Of a stretch of 64,000 bases of DNA, positions 45,228 to 54,788 are shown one piece after another. Both the position numbers and the translations under genes were made by a program. Under the pieces are notes generated by a model, which saw only the letters and a program-made list of their open reading frames with translations, searched no databases and was not told where the DNA came from. The number at the start of each line of letters is the position of its first letter. The stretch's first letter is position 1. This DNA is from Methanobacterium aggregans (GTDB taxonomy: Archaea; Methanobacteriota; Methanobacteria; Methanobacteriales; Methanobacteriaceae), in the NCBI RefSeq assembly GCF_017874455.1, contig NZ_JAGGLN010000007.1, forward strand, positions 33,369 through 97,368. The letters are read 5' to 3'.

Positions 45228-46469
45228 TTAAATGGTTCGAAATCCCCTCAGAAGAATATCATCTTCTGCAGTTTCAACCACCTTCCTCATTCTGAGTATC
45301 TGGTCCGGATTGGTGGAAATTGAGGTTATTCCATAATCAACGAGTTTTTTAACAATTGTTTCATTGGATGCAGCATGTCCACATATGCAGGTTTCAATGT
45401 TCCACTGGTTGCACTTTTTGATAACAAGTTTCACCATTTTTAAAACAGAACTGTGCATTAAGTTGAAGTGTTTTGCGACTTTAACACCTCTACGGTCAAC
45501 CGCAAGGGAGCACATTGCAAGGTCGCTCATTCCTATACTTGCAAAGTCCATTCCTTCATTCATTAGCTCGTCCAGGGTTAAGACTGCTGAAGGTGTTTCA
45601 ATGGATGCACCCACCTCCAGATCTCTGTGTGGTTTTATCCCCACTTCTTTCATGGCTTTCTTTGCTTCATGGTACTCTGAAACATCCCTTATGAAGGGTA
45701 TTTTAATTCCCAAATTGTCGTAACCCTGATCAAGCAGTATCCTTACAGCTTTAAATTCTGATAATAAAATTTCAGGGTTTTGAAGATCCTTCTGTATTGC
45801 CCGGAGTCCAATTAAAGGATTAGATTCATGAGGCTCGACTTCACCCCCTTCAACCCGTTTCAGTTCATCCGTTGGTATGTCAAATGTGCGGAACCATACT
45901 GGTTTTGGGTAGAATGCATCAACAATCTTTTTTACACCTTTTACAATAACTTCTGTTAATCTTCCCTCTTCCTGGAGGAGTGAGGGATGTTTTCCAGTGT
46001 TCAGGATCATGTTCTCTATTCTAATGGAGCCAACTCCATCTGCAAAGGGTGCAACACTTGCTGCAATTTCTGGCACATTTATGTTGACCTTAACATTGGT
46101 TGATGGTCTGCAGACTTCTAAAAATTCCCTTTCAGACTCAATTTCAATGAAACCTGCATAGATGTTGCCGGTTTTCCCGTCAACCGTTACGATCATTCCA
46201 TCTTCTAGGATGGAAGTTCCTTTCTCTGTTCCAACTATACAGGGGACCTGCATCTCCCTTAAAACTATGGCAACGTGGCTGGTTATTCCACCGTAGTCTG
46301 TTACAACTGCCCCTGCCTTCTTGAGGTGTGAAAGCATGTCCCTTGATGCTCTTGAAACCACAACGATCTCTCCCCCCTCAAGTGCCAGGAGATCCTCATG
46401 CTTTTCAACCTTTTTAACTTCCCCTATACCAATATAAGAACTTGTACCAATCCCTTTAAGAATTATCAT
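45228..46469 (-). CDS. PEP-utilising enzyme without the ATP-grasp domain
   Basis: A 413-residue protein. It starts with the swivelling phosphohistidine domain (GGITSHVAIVLREMQVPCIVG, His-65) and continues with a PEP-binding TIM barrel (VGSIRIENMILNTG, WFRTFDIPTDELKR, IETPSAVLTLDELM, CICGHAASN). The N-terminal nucleotide-binding half of PEP synthase is absent, and so are PTS partners, unless encoded elsewhere. It could be one half of a split PpsA or an enzyme I-like protein. The Cys-Gly-His near residue 363 fits the catalytic cysteine region. Confidence 0.8.
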   Translation of the reverse strand: MIILKGIGTSSYIGIGEVKKVEKHEDLLALEGGEIVVVSRASRDMLSHLKKAGAVVTDYGGITSHVAIVLREMQVPCIVGTEKGTSILEDGMIVTVDGKTGNIYAGFIEIESEREFLEVCRPSTNVKVNINVPEIAASVAPFADGVGSIRIENMILNTGKHPSLLQEEGRLTEVIVKGVKKIVDAFYPKPVWFRTFDIPTDELKRVEGGEVEPHESNPLIGLRAIQKDLQNPEILLSEFKAVRILLDQGYDNLGIKIPFIRDVSEYHEAKKAMKEVGIKPHRDLEVGASIETPSAVLTLDELMNEGMDFASIGMSDLAMCSLAVDRRGVKVAKHFNLMHSSVLKMVKLVIKKCNQWNIETCICGHAASNETIVKKLVDYGITSISTNPDQILRMRKVVETAEDDILLRGFRTI

Positions 46470-46875
46470 ACATTATATTCTTTATTTTTTGGTGTAGAAA
46501 TATTTTGGGTATTTAGTATATCCACAGAGTTTGAATGGTTTTTTTCTCCATAAATATAGGGGATCATTACAATAATCACTAGAAATGTATAATATAACTG
46601 ATTGATTGGTATAAATAATTGAATGGGGGATCTGAATTCCAAGAACCCCTTAAACTTTTTTTATTCAAATTTTATAAGTTTAAGAACATTAAAAAAATTT
46701 AAAAACAGGAATTCTGCAGATTTAATAGAAATAATTTAATAGGAGTTCAATTAAGGTACTCTTTTTAAGTAAAACTCAAAAATATCTAAAGAAATAGGGA
46801 TGGAAAAGATTTGAGGCTTAATGAATTTACTGTGGATAAATGAATTGGAGTGAGAACCCTTGTCCTGTAATGGGA
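46470..46875. other. 406-bp AT-rich gap, no gene seen
   Basis: It lies between the flippase 3' end and the start of the PEP-utilising enzyme gene, both minus strand. The promoter of the latter should lie near 46490-46530. I see no frame or repeat worth calling. Confidence 0.4.
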
Positions 46876-48447
46876 TCAGGTTGCAAACCTCTCAAAAAGA
46901 CCCGCAAATTTCCTTACAACACCCTTCAGAGGGCCCATCTTTTCTCCAAACTTGTACATCACATGCACATCCTCTTTTTTCAGCCCTCCAAATAATGTTA
47001 AAGCTGAAACATATATGAATGGGGCCAGAATTATTCCTAAAAATAGGAATAAACGTGTTTTTGGGAAAGGAATGAATATAATTCCCATTATGATTGAGGC
47101 AATTATTATCTTTGTAAAATCTCCCTTTGGAAGCTGTGCATCAGTCATTTGGAGGGTTTTACCAAGGACCGTGACCATTATGAAGACTGCAGCTATGGTT
47201 GTTGCAAGTGCTGCGCCATTTATACCGTATACTGGCACCATGATAAAGCTTAAAACCAGATCTATTATGGTTCCCAAAACTAGTGCAGTCATTGGAAGGT
47301 TGGGTTTTCCAAGTCCCTGGCATATGCTGGCTGAGACAACGTAAACAGTGAAACACAGCATTCCTGCTGAGAGTATCTGTAGAGCCCCAGTTCCATTAAG
47401 AAAGGCAGGATTTGGGAAGAGCAAGCCTATTATTGGTGCTGCAAAGACTATGGTTCCAACAGAAAGTGGCAGCACAAGGAGTGTTACGTACCTGTAGGAC
47501 TGTAAAATATAGGTTCTGAGGAGATGTTTATCATTTAAGCTGAATGCCTCTGAAGCAGCAGGTAGAGCAGCAGTTGCAATTGACATGGATATTACAAGGG
47601 GCAGTCTTGCAATTGGGCTTGCTGCGTTGTAGTAACCAACGTACTCACTCGCCATGAAGTGACCTATAACGTACGTTCCAATATCGTAGAGTGCCAGTTC
47701 TGCAAATCCTGCTATAACAACGGGTATGGAAAATATCAGAAGCCTTTTTGCTATTGAAATCTCTTCTCTCCAGGTTATGCTTGTATTTTGATGTGGTTTG
47801 AGACTTCCATGTTTTCTTAGTTTTGATATCCTTTTCAAGGTGATCCTTTTGAATATATAAACTCCCACTAATGTGGAAACAATAAACCCAATGGCAGTTC
47901 CCACAACTGCTCCTGCAACGTACCATCCAAGAAGAACTAGAACTACAGCCCCTGCTATGGTGAATATCTGTTCTGTAGCACGTGTTATGAGGATGTTGGT
48001 CATCTCATACATTCCCTGGAAAACACCCCTTAAAGCTCCTACAATCACACTGAAGGGAGTTATAAGTGATATTAATTGTAAGGGCAACACTGCTTCAGGT
48101 TTATGTAAAAAACCTATTGCAATGGGTTTGGCCAAAAAGAATATCATGATACTTGCAACTATCGAGAGTACAACCATGATCTTGGTGGAGGTTTTTATGA
48201 CCTGCCGAACCATGAATTCATCATCCCTTGCAGAGTAATGTGAAACGTACTTTGCAATGGCTGGTGGAAGACCTCCTGCAGCAAGTAAAATCAGAACATT
48301 CTGAGCGGGCAGGGTTAAACCTAAAATACCATACCCTGCAGGGCCAAGAAGAATTGCCATTAAAGAACGGTAGATGTATCCTCCGATACGGAATATGAAT
48401 GAACCTAAAAGGATTACGAAGCTTCCCTTTGCTATCTTTGAACTCAT
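46876..48447 (-). CDS. Polysaccharide/lipid flippase (MVF/MATE-like)
   Basis: A 523-residue protein with about 14 membrane helices (SFVILLGSFIFRIGGYIYRSLMA at the start, then alternating helices to residue 500). It belongs to the Wzx/SpoVB-type exporters that flip lipid-linked sugars across the membrane; in a pseudomurein-walled cell it may handle wall precursors. ATG at 48447 has GGTAAT upstream. The C-terminus is soluble and basic. Confidence 0.87.
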   Translation of the reverse strand: MSSKIAKGSFVILLGSFIFRIGGYIYRSLMAILLGPAGYGILGLTLPAQNVLILLAAGGLPPAIAKYVSHYSARDDEFMVRQVIKTSTKIMVVLSIVASIMIFFLAKPIAIGFLHKPEAVLPLQLISLITPFSVIVGALRGVFQGMYEMTNILITRATEQIFTIAGAVVLVLLGWYVAGAVVGTAIGFIVSTLVGVYIFKRITLKRISKLRKHGSLKPHQNTSITWREEISIAKRLLIFSIPVVIAGFAELALYDIGTYVIGHFMASEYVGYYNAASPIARLPLVISMSIATAALPAASEAFSLNDKHLLRTYILQSYRYVTLLVLPLSVGTIVFAAPIIGLLFPNPAFLNGTGALQILSAGMLCFTVYVVSASICQGLGKPNLPMTALVLGTIIDLVLSFIMVPVYGINGAALATTIAAVFIMVTVLGKTLQMTDAQLPKGDFTKIIIASIIMGIIFIPFPKTRLFLFLGIILAPFIYVSALTLFGGLKKEDVHVMYKFGEKMGPLKGVVRKFAGLFERFAT

Positions 48448-48822
48448 GATAATTACCAACTTACAATGTAACCCAAACAAAAAAGAAACTATCTAAAATT
48501 AATTTCCATTTTATAACCAAAATATATTGTTAAAGGGTTTCTGATTTAAGATTGAGATGTACTCACTATAAAATCTACTCATTGATTAAATATTGTTCTA
48601 ACTCTTTTTTTAAAACTTTAAAATTGAACAGTAAGATAGTTTTTATTGATTTAAAACTTTATAAATATTTAACATAGTTAAAAATTAAAGCATGAAAAAT
48701 AGTTCAAATGAAAATATTTTAAATTCTTTGAAAGATGTTTAAAGATAACAATTAAAAAAAATATTGATAACAGAAAAATCAGAAATTTAAAGCTTGAATC
48801 AGTAAAACATTGGGGTGTAAAC
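48448..48822. other. AT-rich divergent gap between flippase and ribL
   Basis: About 375 bp carrying the promoters of both genes. TTTATAAATATTTAAC at about 48657-48672 is a possible TATA region for the plus strand. The only strong site is GGGGTG at 48812-48817, the ribL ribosome binding site. No other gene is seen. Confidence 0.4.
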
Positions 48823-49278
48823 ATTAAACTCGTAATGGCAACAGGAACATTTGACATAATACATTCAGGTCATGGATATTACCTTCAAGAATCCAAGAAA
48901 CTCGGTGGAAAGGATGCAAAACTCGTTGTGGTTGTTGCAAGGGATGCAACAGTTAGGTCAAAAAAGAGGGTTCCAGTGGTGGGTGAAAAACAACGCCTGG
49001 AAGTCGTGAAAATGTTGAAACCCGTTGATGAAGCGTACCTTGGGAGTACAACAGATATGTTTGAGATAGTGAAAAAACTGAAACCTGACATAATCGCAAT
49101 AGGTCCAGATCAGAACTTCAACCTTGAAGATCTTAAAAAAGAGCTTGAAAAACGTGGTTTAAACTCTGAAGTCATGAAGGTTGAAGGTTATAAAAAAATG
49201 CCCCTTGACAGCTCCTGCAAGATCATAAAGAAGATAAGGAAGATGGAGTTTGATGAAAAAATCTTTGAGAAATGTTAA
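48823..49278 (+). CDS. ribL: RibL, archaeal FAD synthase; probable ATT start
   Basis: A nucleotidyltransferase that makes FAD from FMN and ATP. The class motif is TGTFDIIHSGHGYYL (HxGH); other blocks are RDATVRSKKRVPVV and IIAIGPDQNF. The first ATG (48835) would begin at MATGTFD, cutting the first beta-strand. GGGGTG at 48812-48817 is correctly spaced for ATT at 48823, which gives MKLVMATGTFD, the normal family start. No ATG, GTG or TTG in frame lies between. Cys residues near the C-terminus are typical of RibL. Confidence 0.88.
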   Translation: MKLVMATGTFDIIHSGHGYYLQESKKLGGKDAKLVVVVARDATVRSKKRVPVVGEKQRLEVVKMLKPVDEAYLGSTTDMFEIVKKLKPDIIAIGPDQNFNLEDLKKELEKRGLNSEVMKVEGYKKMPLDSSCKIIKKIRKMEFDEKIFEKC

Positions 49279-49486
49279 AATTTCTTTTCCTTTTTTACTT
49301 CAATTTACATAAATCCAAATCTTATTCCATCCTTAAAAATTATTATTATCAATAATATTAATATTAATATTTAAAGTATTTTTTATGCTGATAACCTATT
49401 GAAATTATTGAAATAATGGAGTTAAATGGGTAATCTTCACCAATTATTTAAGTGTTTAATCTTTAAAAAAAGAAAAAAAGAAAGGT

Positions 49487-51745
49487 TTAAAAAGGCAATT
49501 CTGAGTAGATACCTTTTAACGTCCACGAGCTGGTATTCCAATTATTTATAACTCCGAATGTGTTTCTTAGGCTTATTGCATCTGCATTGTACCATTTACC
49601 ATTCACATATATCTGAGCCCATACATGTCCATATACAGTTCCACTTGAGAATGTGCAACTTCCATGTACGTATCTTGCAGGGATTCCTGCAGCTCTTGAG
49701 AGTGCTACTATTAGGTGTGATGTGTCAACACAGTTTCCTGTTTTAGCGTTCAGTGTTCCTACTGCACCGTATTGGGTGTTGTAGTAGAATTTATAGCCGA
49801 GATTGTCCCTTACCCAGTTGAATATTTTAGTTGCTTTATCACAGCTTGATGTTGCACTGCTTGTTATTGATTTTGAAAGTGCAACTATGGCTGCATTTGT
49901 TGATTGACAGTTTTTTGTTGGATTCAAGTACTGCTGTAGGCTTGCTGGTATGTCGTCTTGGGTTGTATTCTTCCATGGATTCATTGAAACATAGCTAGGA
50001 AGGTATTTATTCGTTCCATAGAAGTTCAATATCTTCGAGTACATGTAGACCAATGATTCGAACTGAATTTTTCCAAGAGAACTTGCTGCATAGTTTGGAG
50101 CCGCTCCATTTGCATTCATGAAGGAGCTCAATTTACTTGCAATTGCAAGATACTCTGTTTTGTTAATGTTTCCACTTTTAAGGTCTTCTGTTGGATTCGA
50201 AGGAGCATCCACACTTTTCAGTGTTACCGATGCTGTTGAACCTTTGCTAATATTTAATAATCCATCTGTTAGTAGTTTCAGGAATTCAGGCATTTCTACC
50301 TGGACTGAACCTATCTGAACATAGTTTGGAAGTTTTTTATTTGTTTCAACGTATGTTTTAACCCTTGAAGCTGCATCCTTGATCTGATCCCGTGTAAATT
50401 TTGTTACCTGGGTCTGGTTGTTTGATGGTTTCCCATTGTTTGCCGGGGTGTAGTTGAAATTTTTATCGATCAAACCATACCTGAAGAGTACATATCCTGA
50501 TGCACCATTGTTCCAAGCAGATTTGACATCACCATTCAATTCAACTCCGGGTATTGGAGTAACATTCTTATCGGACTCGTAGGTCTGAAGACCTGCTAGT
50601 ACGGGCTTTCCATTCGCCTGACTTACTATGTAAGCCACTTTTTCACCTATCCAATCTGAGTTCTCATTGTAGTTTCCCTTGTAGATCATTGGCACAAGGA
50701 AATCCAGATACTGGGAAAGTTGTTTGTAGTCCTGTCCATAGTAATAACCATTCACAGCACCTTCCGGCATTAAAGCCGCTGAAATTGCTACTTTTGGTTT
50801 TATGGAGTTAACTGTGTCATGCACCCTTTTAACGAAGTTCGTTAGGGTTTGGGTTCCATTGGAATATTTGTAAGCTGTTCCAGGATACCTCACATAATCC
50901 AGGTGTATTCCATCGATGTTGTAGTTGGTTGTTACATCTTTGATGAAATTTATCAAAGTGTTCTGGTATGCTGTGCTGTAACCTGTCCTGTTTTCAGTTG
51001 TTTTAACCGTTTTATAACTTGTTACTGTTTTTGATTTAGATTTCCAGGTGTACTTCCAGGTGTACTTCCATTTGCCATGATACTTGTACCATTTTTTATA
51101 CCATGATTTGTACCATGACTTCACAGTTGTTTTGTATGCAACCTTTTTGGTTACATTCACTTTGTAGGTGTAAGTACCCTGAGGATCAATCCATTTTCCA
51201 TTTGCATCAACGAAACATGTGATCCATGCATGAACTCTTATTCCAGTACCACTGAGCTTACTCAGGATGGTTTTTAGTATACTTTGGTATGTTGGAGCTT
51301 CGATTCTATTTGTTTTCACGAATACATCGGTTATTCCATCTTTTATTAATTCATCAGCAGTTACCTTACTTACATCGTAAGTGCTGAGCCAGATTCCGTG
51401 GACATTATTATATGTTTCATCTCCTGCTGCCTCTGAACTTTGATTTGCTACTGAAACGTTGCTGTTAACACTATTGTTACTACTGTTTGTGCCTGAATTC
51501 GTGTTGTTATCTGTAGACTGATTCTTCTCTGCATCGCTAACTGCAGTCTCATTAATTAGAGTTTCTGCAGTTGTATTCTGAATTATAGTTGTATTCTGTA
51601 AGTCAGTTGTGTTTTCAGTTATATTGCTGGCATTCGTGATATTTTCTGCGATTTCCTGGTTTGCTGTGGTGGCATATATATAGCTTGTACTGGGTAGCAC
51701 CATGCCAAAAAGCAATAGCACTACAAGCAACAAATGTCGCTTCAT
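49487..51745 (-). CDS. Secreted glycosidase-like / pseudomurein-binding / transglutaminase fusion
   Basis: A 752-residue wall protein. Order: signal peptide (1-25); Asn/Thr-rich linker full of N-glycosylation sites (30-110); glycoside-hydrolase-like TIM barrel (115-430) with IDGIHLDYVRYPG at 277-289; a Lys/Trp/Tyr-rich insert (200-240, e.g. WYKSWYKKWYKYHGKWK); two pseudomurein-binding repeats (about 447-500 and 525-590); and a transglutaminase-like domain with Cys-672, His-707 and Asp-722, as in pseudomurein endoisopeptidases. It probably trims or remodels pseudomurein sugars and peptide links. GGGGG lies 8 nt before the ATG. Confidence 0.85.
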   Translation of the reverse strand: MKRHLLLVVLLLFGMVLPSTSYIYATTANQEIAENITNASNITENTTDLQNTTIIQNTTAETLINETAVSDAEKNQSTDNNTNSGTNSSNNSVNSNVSVANQSSEAAGDETYNNVHGIWLSTYDVSKVTADELIKDGITDVFVKTNRIEAPTYQSILKTILSKLSGTGIRVHAWITCFVDANGKWIDPQGTYTYKVNVTKKVAYKTTVKSWYKSWYKKWYKYHGKWKYTWKYTWKSKSKTVTSYKTVKTTENRTGYSTAYQNTLINFIKDVTTNYNIDGIHLDYVRYPGTAYKYSNGTQTLTNFVKRVHDTVNSIKPKVAISAALMPEGAVNGYYYGQDYKQLSQYLDFLVPMIYKGNYNENSDWIGEKVAYIVSQANGKPVLAGLQTYESDKNVTPIPGVELNGDVKSAWNNGASGYVLFRYGLIDKNFNYTPANNGKPSNNQTQVTKFTRDQIKDAASRVKTYVETNKKLPNYVQIGSVQVEMPEFLKLLTDGLLNISKGSTASVTLKSVDAPSNPTEDLKSGNINKTEYLAIASKLSSFMNANGAAPNYAASSLGKIQFESLVYMYSKILNFYGTNKYLPSYVSMNPWKNTTQDDIPASLQQYLNPTKNCQSTNAAIVALSKSITSSATSSCDKATKIFNWVRDNLGYKFYYNTQYGAVGTLNAKTGNCVDTSHLIVALSRAAGIPARYVHGSCTFSSGTVYGHVWAQIYVNGKWYNADAISLRNTFGVINNWNTSSWTLKGIYSELPF

Positions 51746-52244
51746 AAGTACTGCCCCCCAAATGATTCAGCAAATGTCAGATGAACACCTATGTGGTTCT
51801 GACAAGTAATATGATCTCTTTTTGAACATATAAATCTTTTGATTTAAAATTCCGAAAAACAAGAGCAAATATCTTCTTTAATGATTTAAAGCCATTAAAA
51901 TGAGAATTGAAACGGGTGTTAAAGATTATTTTCACCCCTTTTAGGATATTGATATGAAAAAATATCTTCTTTTTAAGGTGCACCACTACAAAACATAACA
52001 ATCTGAATTTTGAAATCCATTAAATTCTAGAGCTTATTAAAAAGGAATATGGAAATCGTTCAAAAAATTTTGAAATCCAAAAAAACGTTACTAAGGAATA
52101 TTATTAAATTTCTGTTTATTTTAAGAAAATTGAATTTGAAACTTTTCAAGAAATAAAAAAAAATATTTTTTAAAAAATGAATAAAAAAAAGGTTTAAAAG
52201 TTCATATGAATAAAAGATGGGTTTTAGGTAACCATTTTCAAGAT
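51746..52244. other. AT-rich gap between the two wall-protein genes
   Basis: About 500 bp. The promoter of the large wall protein should lie near 51770-51830, and A/T-rich tracts around 52150-52200 fit the terminator of the upstream paralog. No coding frame has a start signal. Confidence 0.4.
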
Positions 52245-53318
52245 CTACGTTAAAACGTATTTTCCATAGGTCCTGTAGGTGTAGAGCCATTTAGTTTTCC
52301 ATACCTTTTTCCATTTGTACTTGGTTACGTACTTACGAACCCATTTTCCGTGTCTTTTAACCCATTTCTTAACTTTGTATGCCTTTTTAACCCATGCCCG
52401 GTATTTTACTTTTTTGTATGCCACTCGAACCTTGTAGGTTACGTACTTTGCAATTCCGTATCTGAATACAACGTATCCTGAAGCACCGTAAGCCATTGCA
52501 TAGGCTGCATCTGCACTCACTTCAGCTGCTGATAGAAGATGTAAGTTGCCATCACCCCTGTAATTCTGGAGTCCTGCAAGAACGGGTATTGAGTTGCCGT
52601 TTTTGTCATTTGCCAGATGTTTTATGTGGGCTATTTTACTGCCTATCCACTGGGTGTTGGTGTTGTAGTTTCCCTTGTAAGTCATTGGAACCAGAAAGTC
52701 AACGTAGTCTGCTAATTCATCGTAGCTTTGTCCGTAGTATTTTCCTGCGCCGTTGGATAGAATAACCTCATCTGGCATAACCGCTGCTGATAGGTATATC
52801 GATTTTCCAGAGAGGATGCTCCTTCTGACCTTGTACCAACCCTTGTACCAGTACTTCTTGTAGGGAACTGAAACCTTGGATGATTTAAGTCCCTGAGGGT
52901 CAACCCAGCCACCACTGGCATCTTTGAAACAGACTACCCATGCATGGACCTTTATGCCCCTAGTATGAGCATAGGGAAGAACCATACCAAGAACCTTGGT
53001 GTAGTAGTACGATGATGAAAATCGTGAAGATGAAACGAATACATCTGTAACCCCTGCATTTTTAAGGGCATCCCAGTTTGCTGCACTCATTCCCAGTGCA
53101 GTATCCCCACGTATCCAGTATCCACGAACAGTTAAATTTTTAGTTTCTGTTACAGATTGGTTGACTGCCTGAGTCTGGTTTGAGGTCGTGTTTTGAGTTA
53201 AATTTTGAGTGTCGTTAAGTTCATCTGCACTAACTGCACCAACACTCATAACTGCAAAACATAAGATTAGAAGGGCTGCGAGTATTAAACATTCTTTTTT
53301 ATTAATTCTATTAATCAT
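52245..53318 (-). CDS. Secreted glycosidase-like protein lacking its catalytic segment
   Basis: A 357-residue paralog of the barrel part of the preceding protein: signal peptide (1-31), Asn/Thr/Gln linker, then VRGYWIRGDT, IKVHAWVVCF, VDPQG, SIYLSAAVMPDE, DFLVPMTYKGNYN and GYVVFRYG. Between VDPQG (139-143) and the next shared block only about 29 residues remain where the paralog has about 130; the DxxHLDYVRYP motif is gone. The last 65 residues are a Lys/Trp/Tyr-rich tail (KVKKWVKRHGKWVRKYV and similar). It has no PMBR or transglutaminase domain. It is probably a non-catalytic wall-binding protein. GGAGG precedes the ATG. Confidence 0.8.
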   Translation of the reverse strand: MINRINKKECLILAALLILCFAVMSVGAVSADELNDTQNLTQNTTSNQTQAVNQSVTETKNLTVRGYWIRGDTALGMSAANWDALKNAGVTDVFVSSSRFSSSYYYTKVLGMVLPYAHTRGIKVHAWVVCFKDASGGWVDPQGLKSSKVSVPYKKYWYKGWYKVRRSILSGKSIYLSAAVMPDEVILSNGAGKYYGQSYDELADYVDFLVPMTYKGNYNTNTQWIGSKIAHIKHLANDKNGNSIPVLAGLQNYRGDGNLHLLSAAEVSADAAYAMAYGASGYVVFRYGIAKYVTYKVRVAYKKVKYRAWVKKAYKVKKWVKRHGKWVRKYVTKYKWKKVWKTKWLYTYRTYGKYVLT

Positions 53319-53654
53319 GTCGCCTCCTCTCTAAGAATGATTCAATTATTGGTTAACTTATTGAAAAATTTCCTAGATTAATTTTGGGTTTAAATCACTC
53401 ATATATAAGTATTTTTAGGGCTAAAATAAAATAACATCACAAAGATAAACTCCTTTTCAGTTTAATAATCAAAGGGATGTTTTAAAAATGAATTTCCCCC
53501 AGTTCTGTGAATCAACCTGGGAACCAAGTTTTTGTTCAATTGTCGTAGCGCCAATATAAAAAAATAAACCCTTTTTAAAGGTTTTCCTGAAAATTCCGGC
53601 TTTAATCAATTGATCCCAAAACTTATATCTAAAAAAGTCAAGATAATGATATAT
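53319..53654. other. Divergent gap before the ThiN-HIT gene
   Basis: It holds the promoters of the minus-strand wall protein and the plus-strand ThiN-HIT gene. AT-rich; ATATATAAG near 53400 is a TATA candidate for the minus-strand gene. No gene is seen. Confidence 0.4.
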
Positions 53655-54788
53655 ATGGAGATAAAGAACATTGAAATGGCCATTGAAGTCCTTGAAAAAT
53701 CCCCAGAATTTGCTGATCTTGTTCCGGAAGTGAGGAGCAACATAGTTATGGCAAAAGAAGGCGCAAAGGAAACCAAAGATGTTGCAGGTGTCCCCGGGCG
53801 TATCACAACAGTTAAAGGATGGCCTAAATCTTTTATGAAACCAGATTTTGGTGTTTCATCCCACATGGCCCGGCTTGTGCTGAGCATGATGAAACATGAT
53901 CCCCAAAGGAGAAGTGCCCTTAACATCCGTTACAGTGAGGAAATAGTTGATATATGCAGAAAACTCGGTTTGAAGGTTTCTTCATACAACAGGCACCATG
54001 AACCTGAAGATGTGGTGAATTTTGAGGGAGGAACCATTCCATGGGGTGTTGAGGAGGCCATAGACAAACTTGGAGACATTCCAGATGTTGTTTACCACAC
54101 TGGAGGGTGGGGAAAGGAACCCATGGTCTGTTTAACCGGTCCAGATGCCCTTGAAGTTGCTAAAACTGCAGTTTGCATTTCAAAACTTTACAGTGTAAGG
54201 GTCAAAAAGAGTAAAAATGAAACCCACACTAAATCCGAGAGAAATCTTTTAAAAAATTCTATGACTATTTCAGGCAGTTTTGAAGATAGTTACAGTGTTG
54301 TTTTTGCACCATCACGAAGTGAATATATTGGTAAAAAAGCCCATGTTTCCTGCACCTTCTGTGCAATAGCTGAAGGTAATAGTGAAGTGGATTCAAGGGT
54401 TTTATATAAAAATAACAATAACATGATAATTATGAACATGTTCCCCTACAACAGGGGTCACCTTGAAGTGGTTCCACTGGAACATGTTACAGATCTGAAT
54501 AAATTAGGATCTGAGGAAATCAAGGATATCTTCGTCCTTGTACAAAGATCCATAGGGCTCATAAGGGAAGTTCTAAAACCAGATGGTATTAACGTTGGAA
54601 TAAACCTCGGTAAAGCTGCAGGTTCCAGTATAAAACATTTACACATTCACATTGTGCCCCGTTTTAAAGTTGAATCCGGTTTCATGGAAACAACCGCAAA
54701 TACCCGAGTTGTTGAAGAGAGTATCGATGAAACTTACACGAGGTTCATGGAAAAAATTGATATTTTGAGGGAAACCCATGAAGTATGA
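53655..54788 (+). CDS. ThiN domain-HIT domain fusion protein
   Basis: A 377-residue protein with two parts. Residues 1-180 are a ThiN-type thiamine-phosphate synthase domain (PEVRSNIVMAKEGA, FGVSSHMARLVLSMMKHDPQRRSALNIRYS, EPEDVVNFEGGTIPWGVEEAI, GGWGKEPMVCLTG in pieces). After a hydrophilic linker (183-212), residues 213-340 form a HIT hydrolase with a CTFC zinc pair (Cys-233, -236) and the triad HLHIHIVPR (His-328, -330, -332). ThiN is normally fused to ThiD or alone. The start codon is uncertain: no clear binding site precedes ATG 53655 or 53646. It overlaps the SIS gene by 11 bp. Confidence 0.8.
   Translation: MEIKNIEMAIEVLEKSPEFADLVPEVRSNIVMAKEGAKETKDVAGVPGRITTVKGWPKSFMKPDFGVSSHMARLVLSMMKHDPQRRSALNIRYSEEIVDICRKLGLKVSSYNRHHEPEDVVNFEGGTIPWGVEEAIDKLGDIPDVVYHTGGWGKEPMVCLTGPDALEVAKTAVCISKLYSVRVKKSKNETHTKSERNLLKNSMTISGSFEDSYSVVFAPSRSEYIGKKAHVSCTFCAIAEGNSEVDSRVLYKNNNNMIIMNMFPYNRGHLEVVPLEHVTDLNKLGSEEIKDIFVLVQRSIGLIREVLKPDGINVGINLGKAAGSSIKHLHIHIVPRFKVESGFMETTANTRVVEESIDETYTRFMEKIDILRETHEV

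Noticed and set aside
52060..52290. Phe/Leu/Lys-rich minus-strand frame below the small wall protein
   Set aside because: It is low-complexity AT-rich DNA with no start signal, and it overlaps the real gene's C-terminus in another frame.
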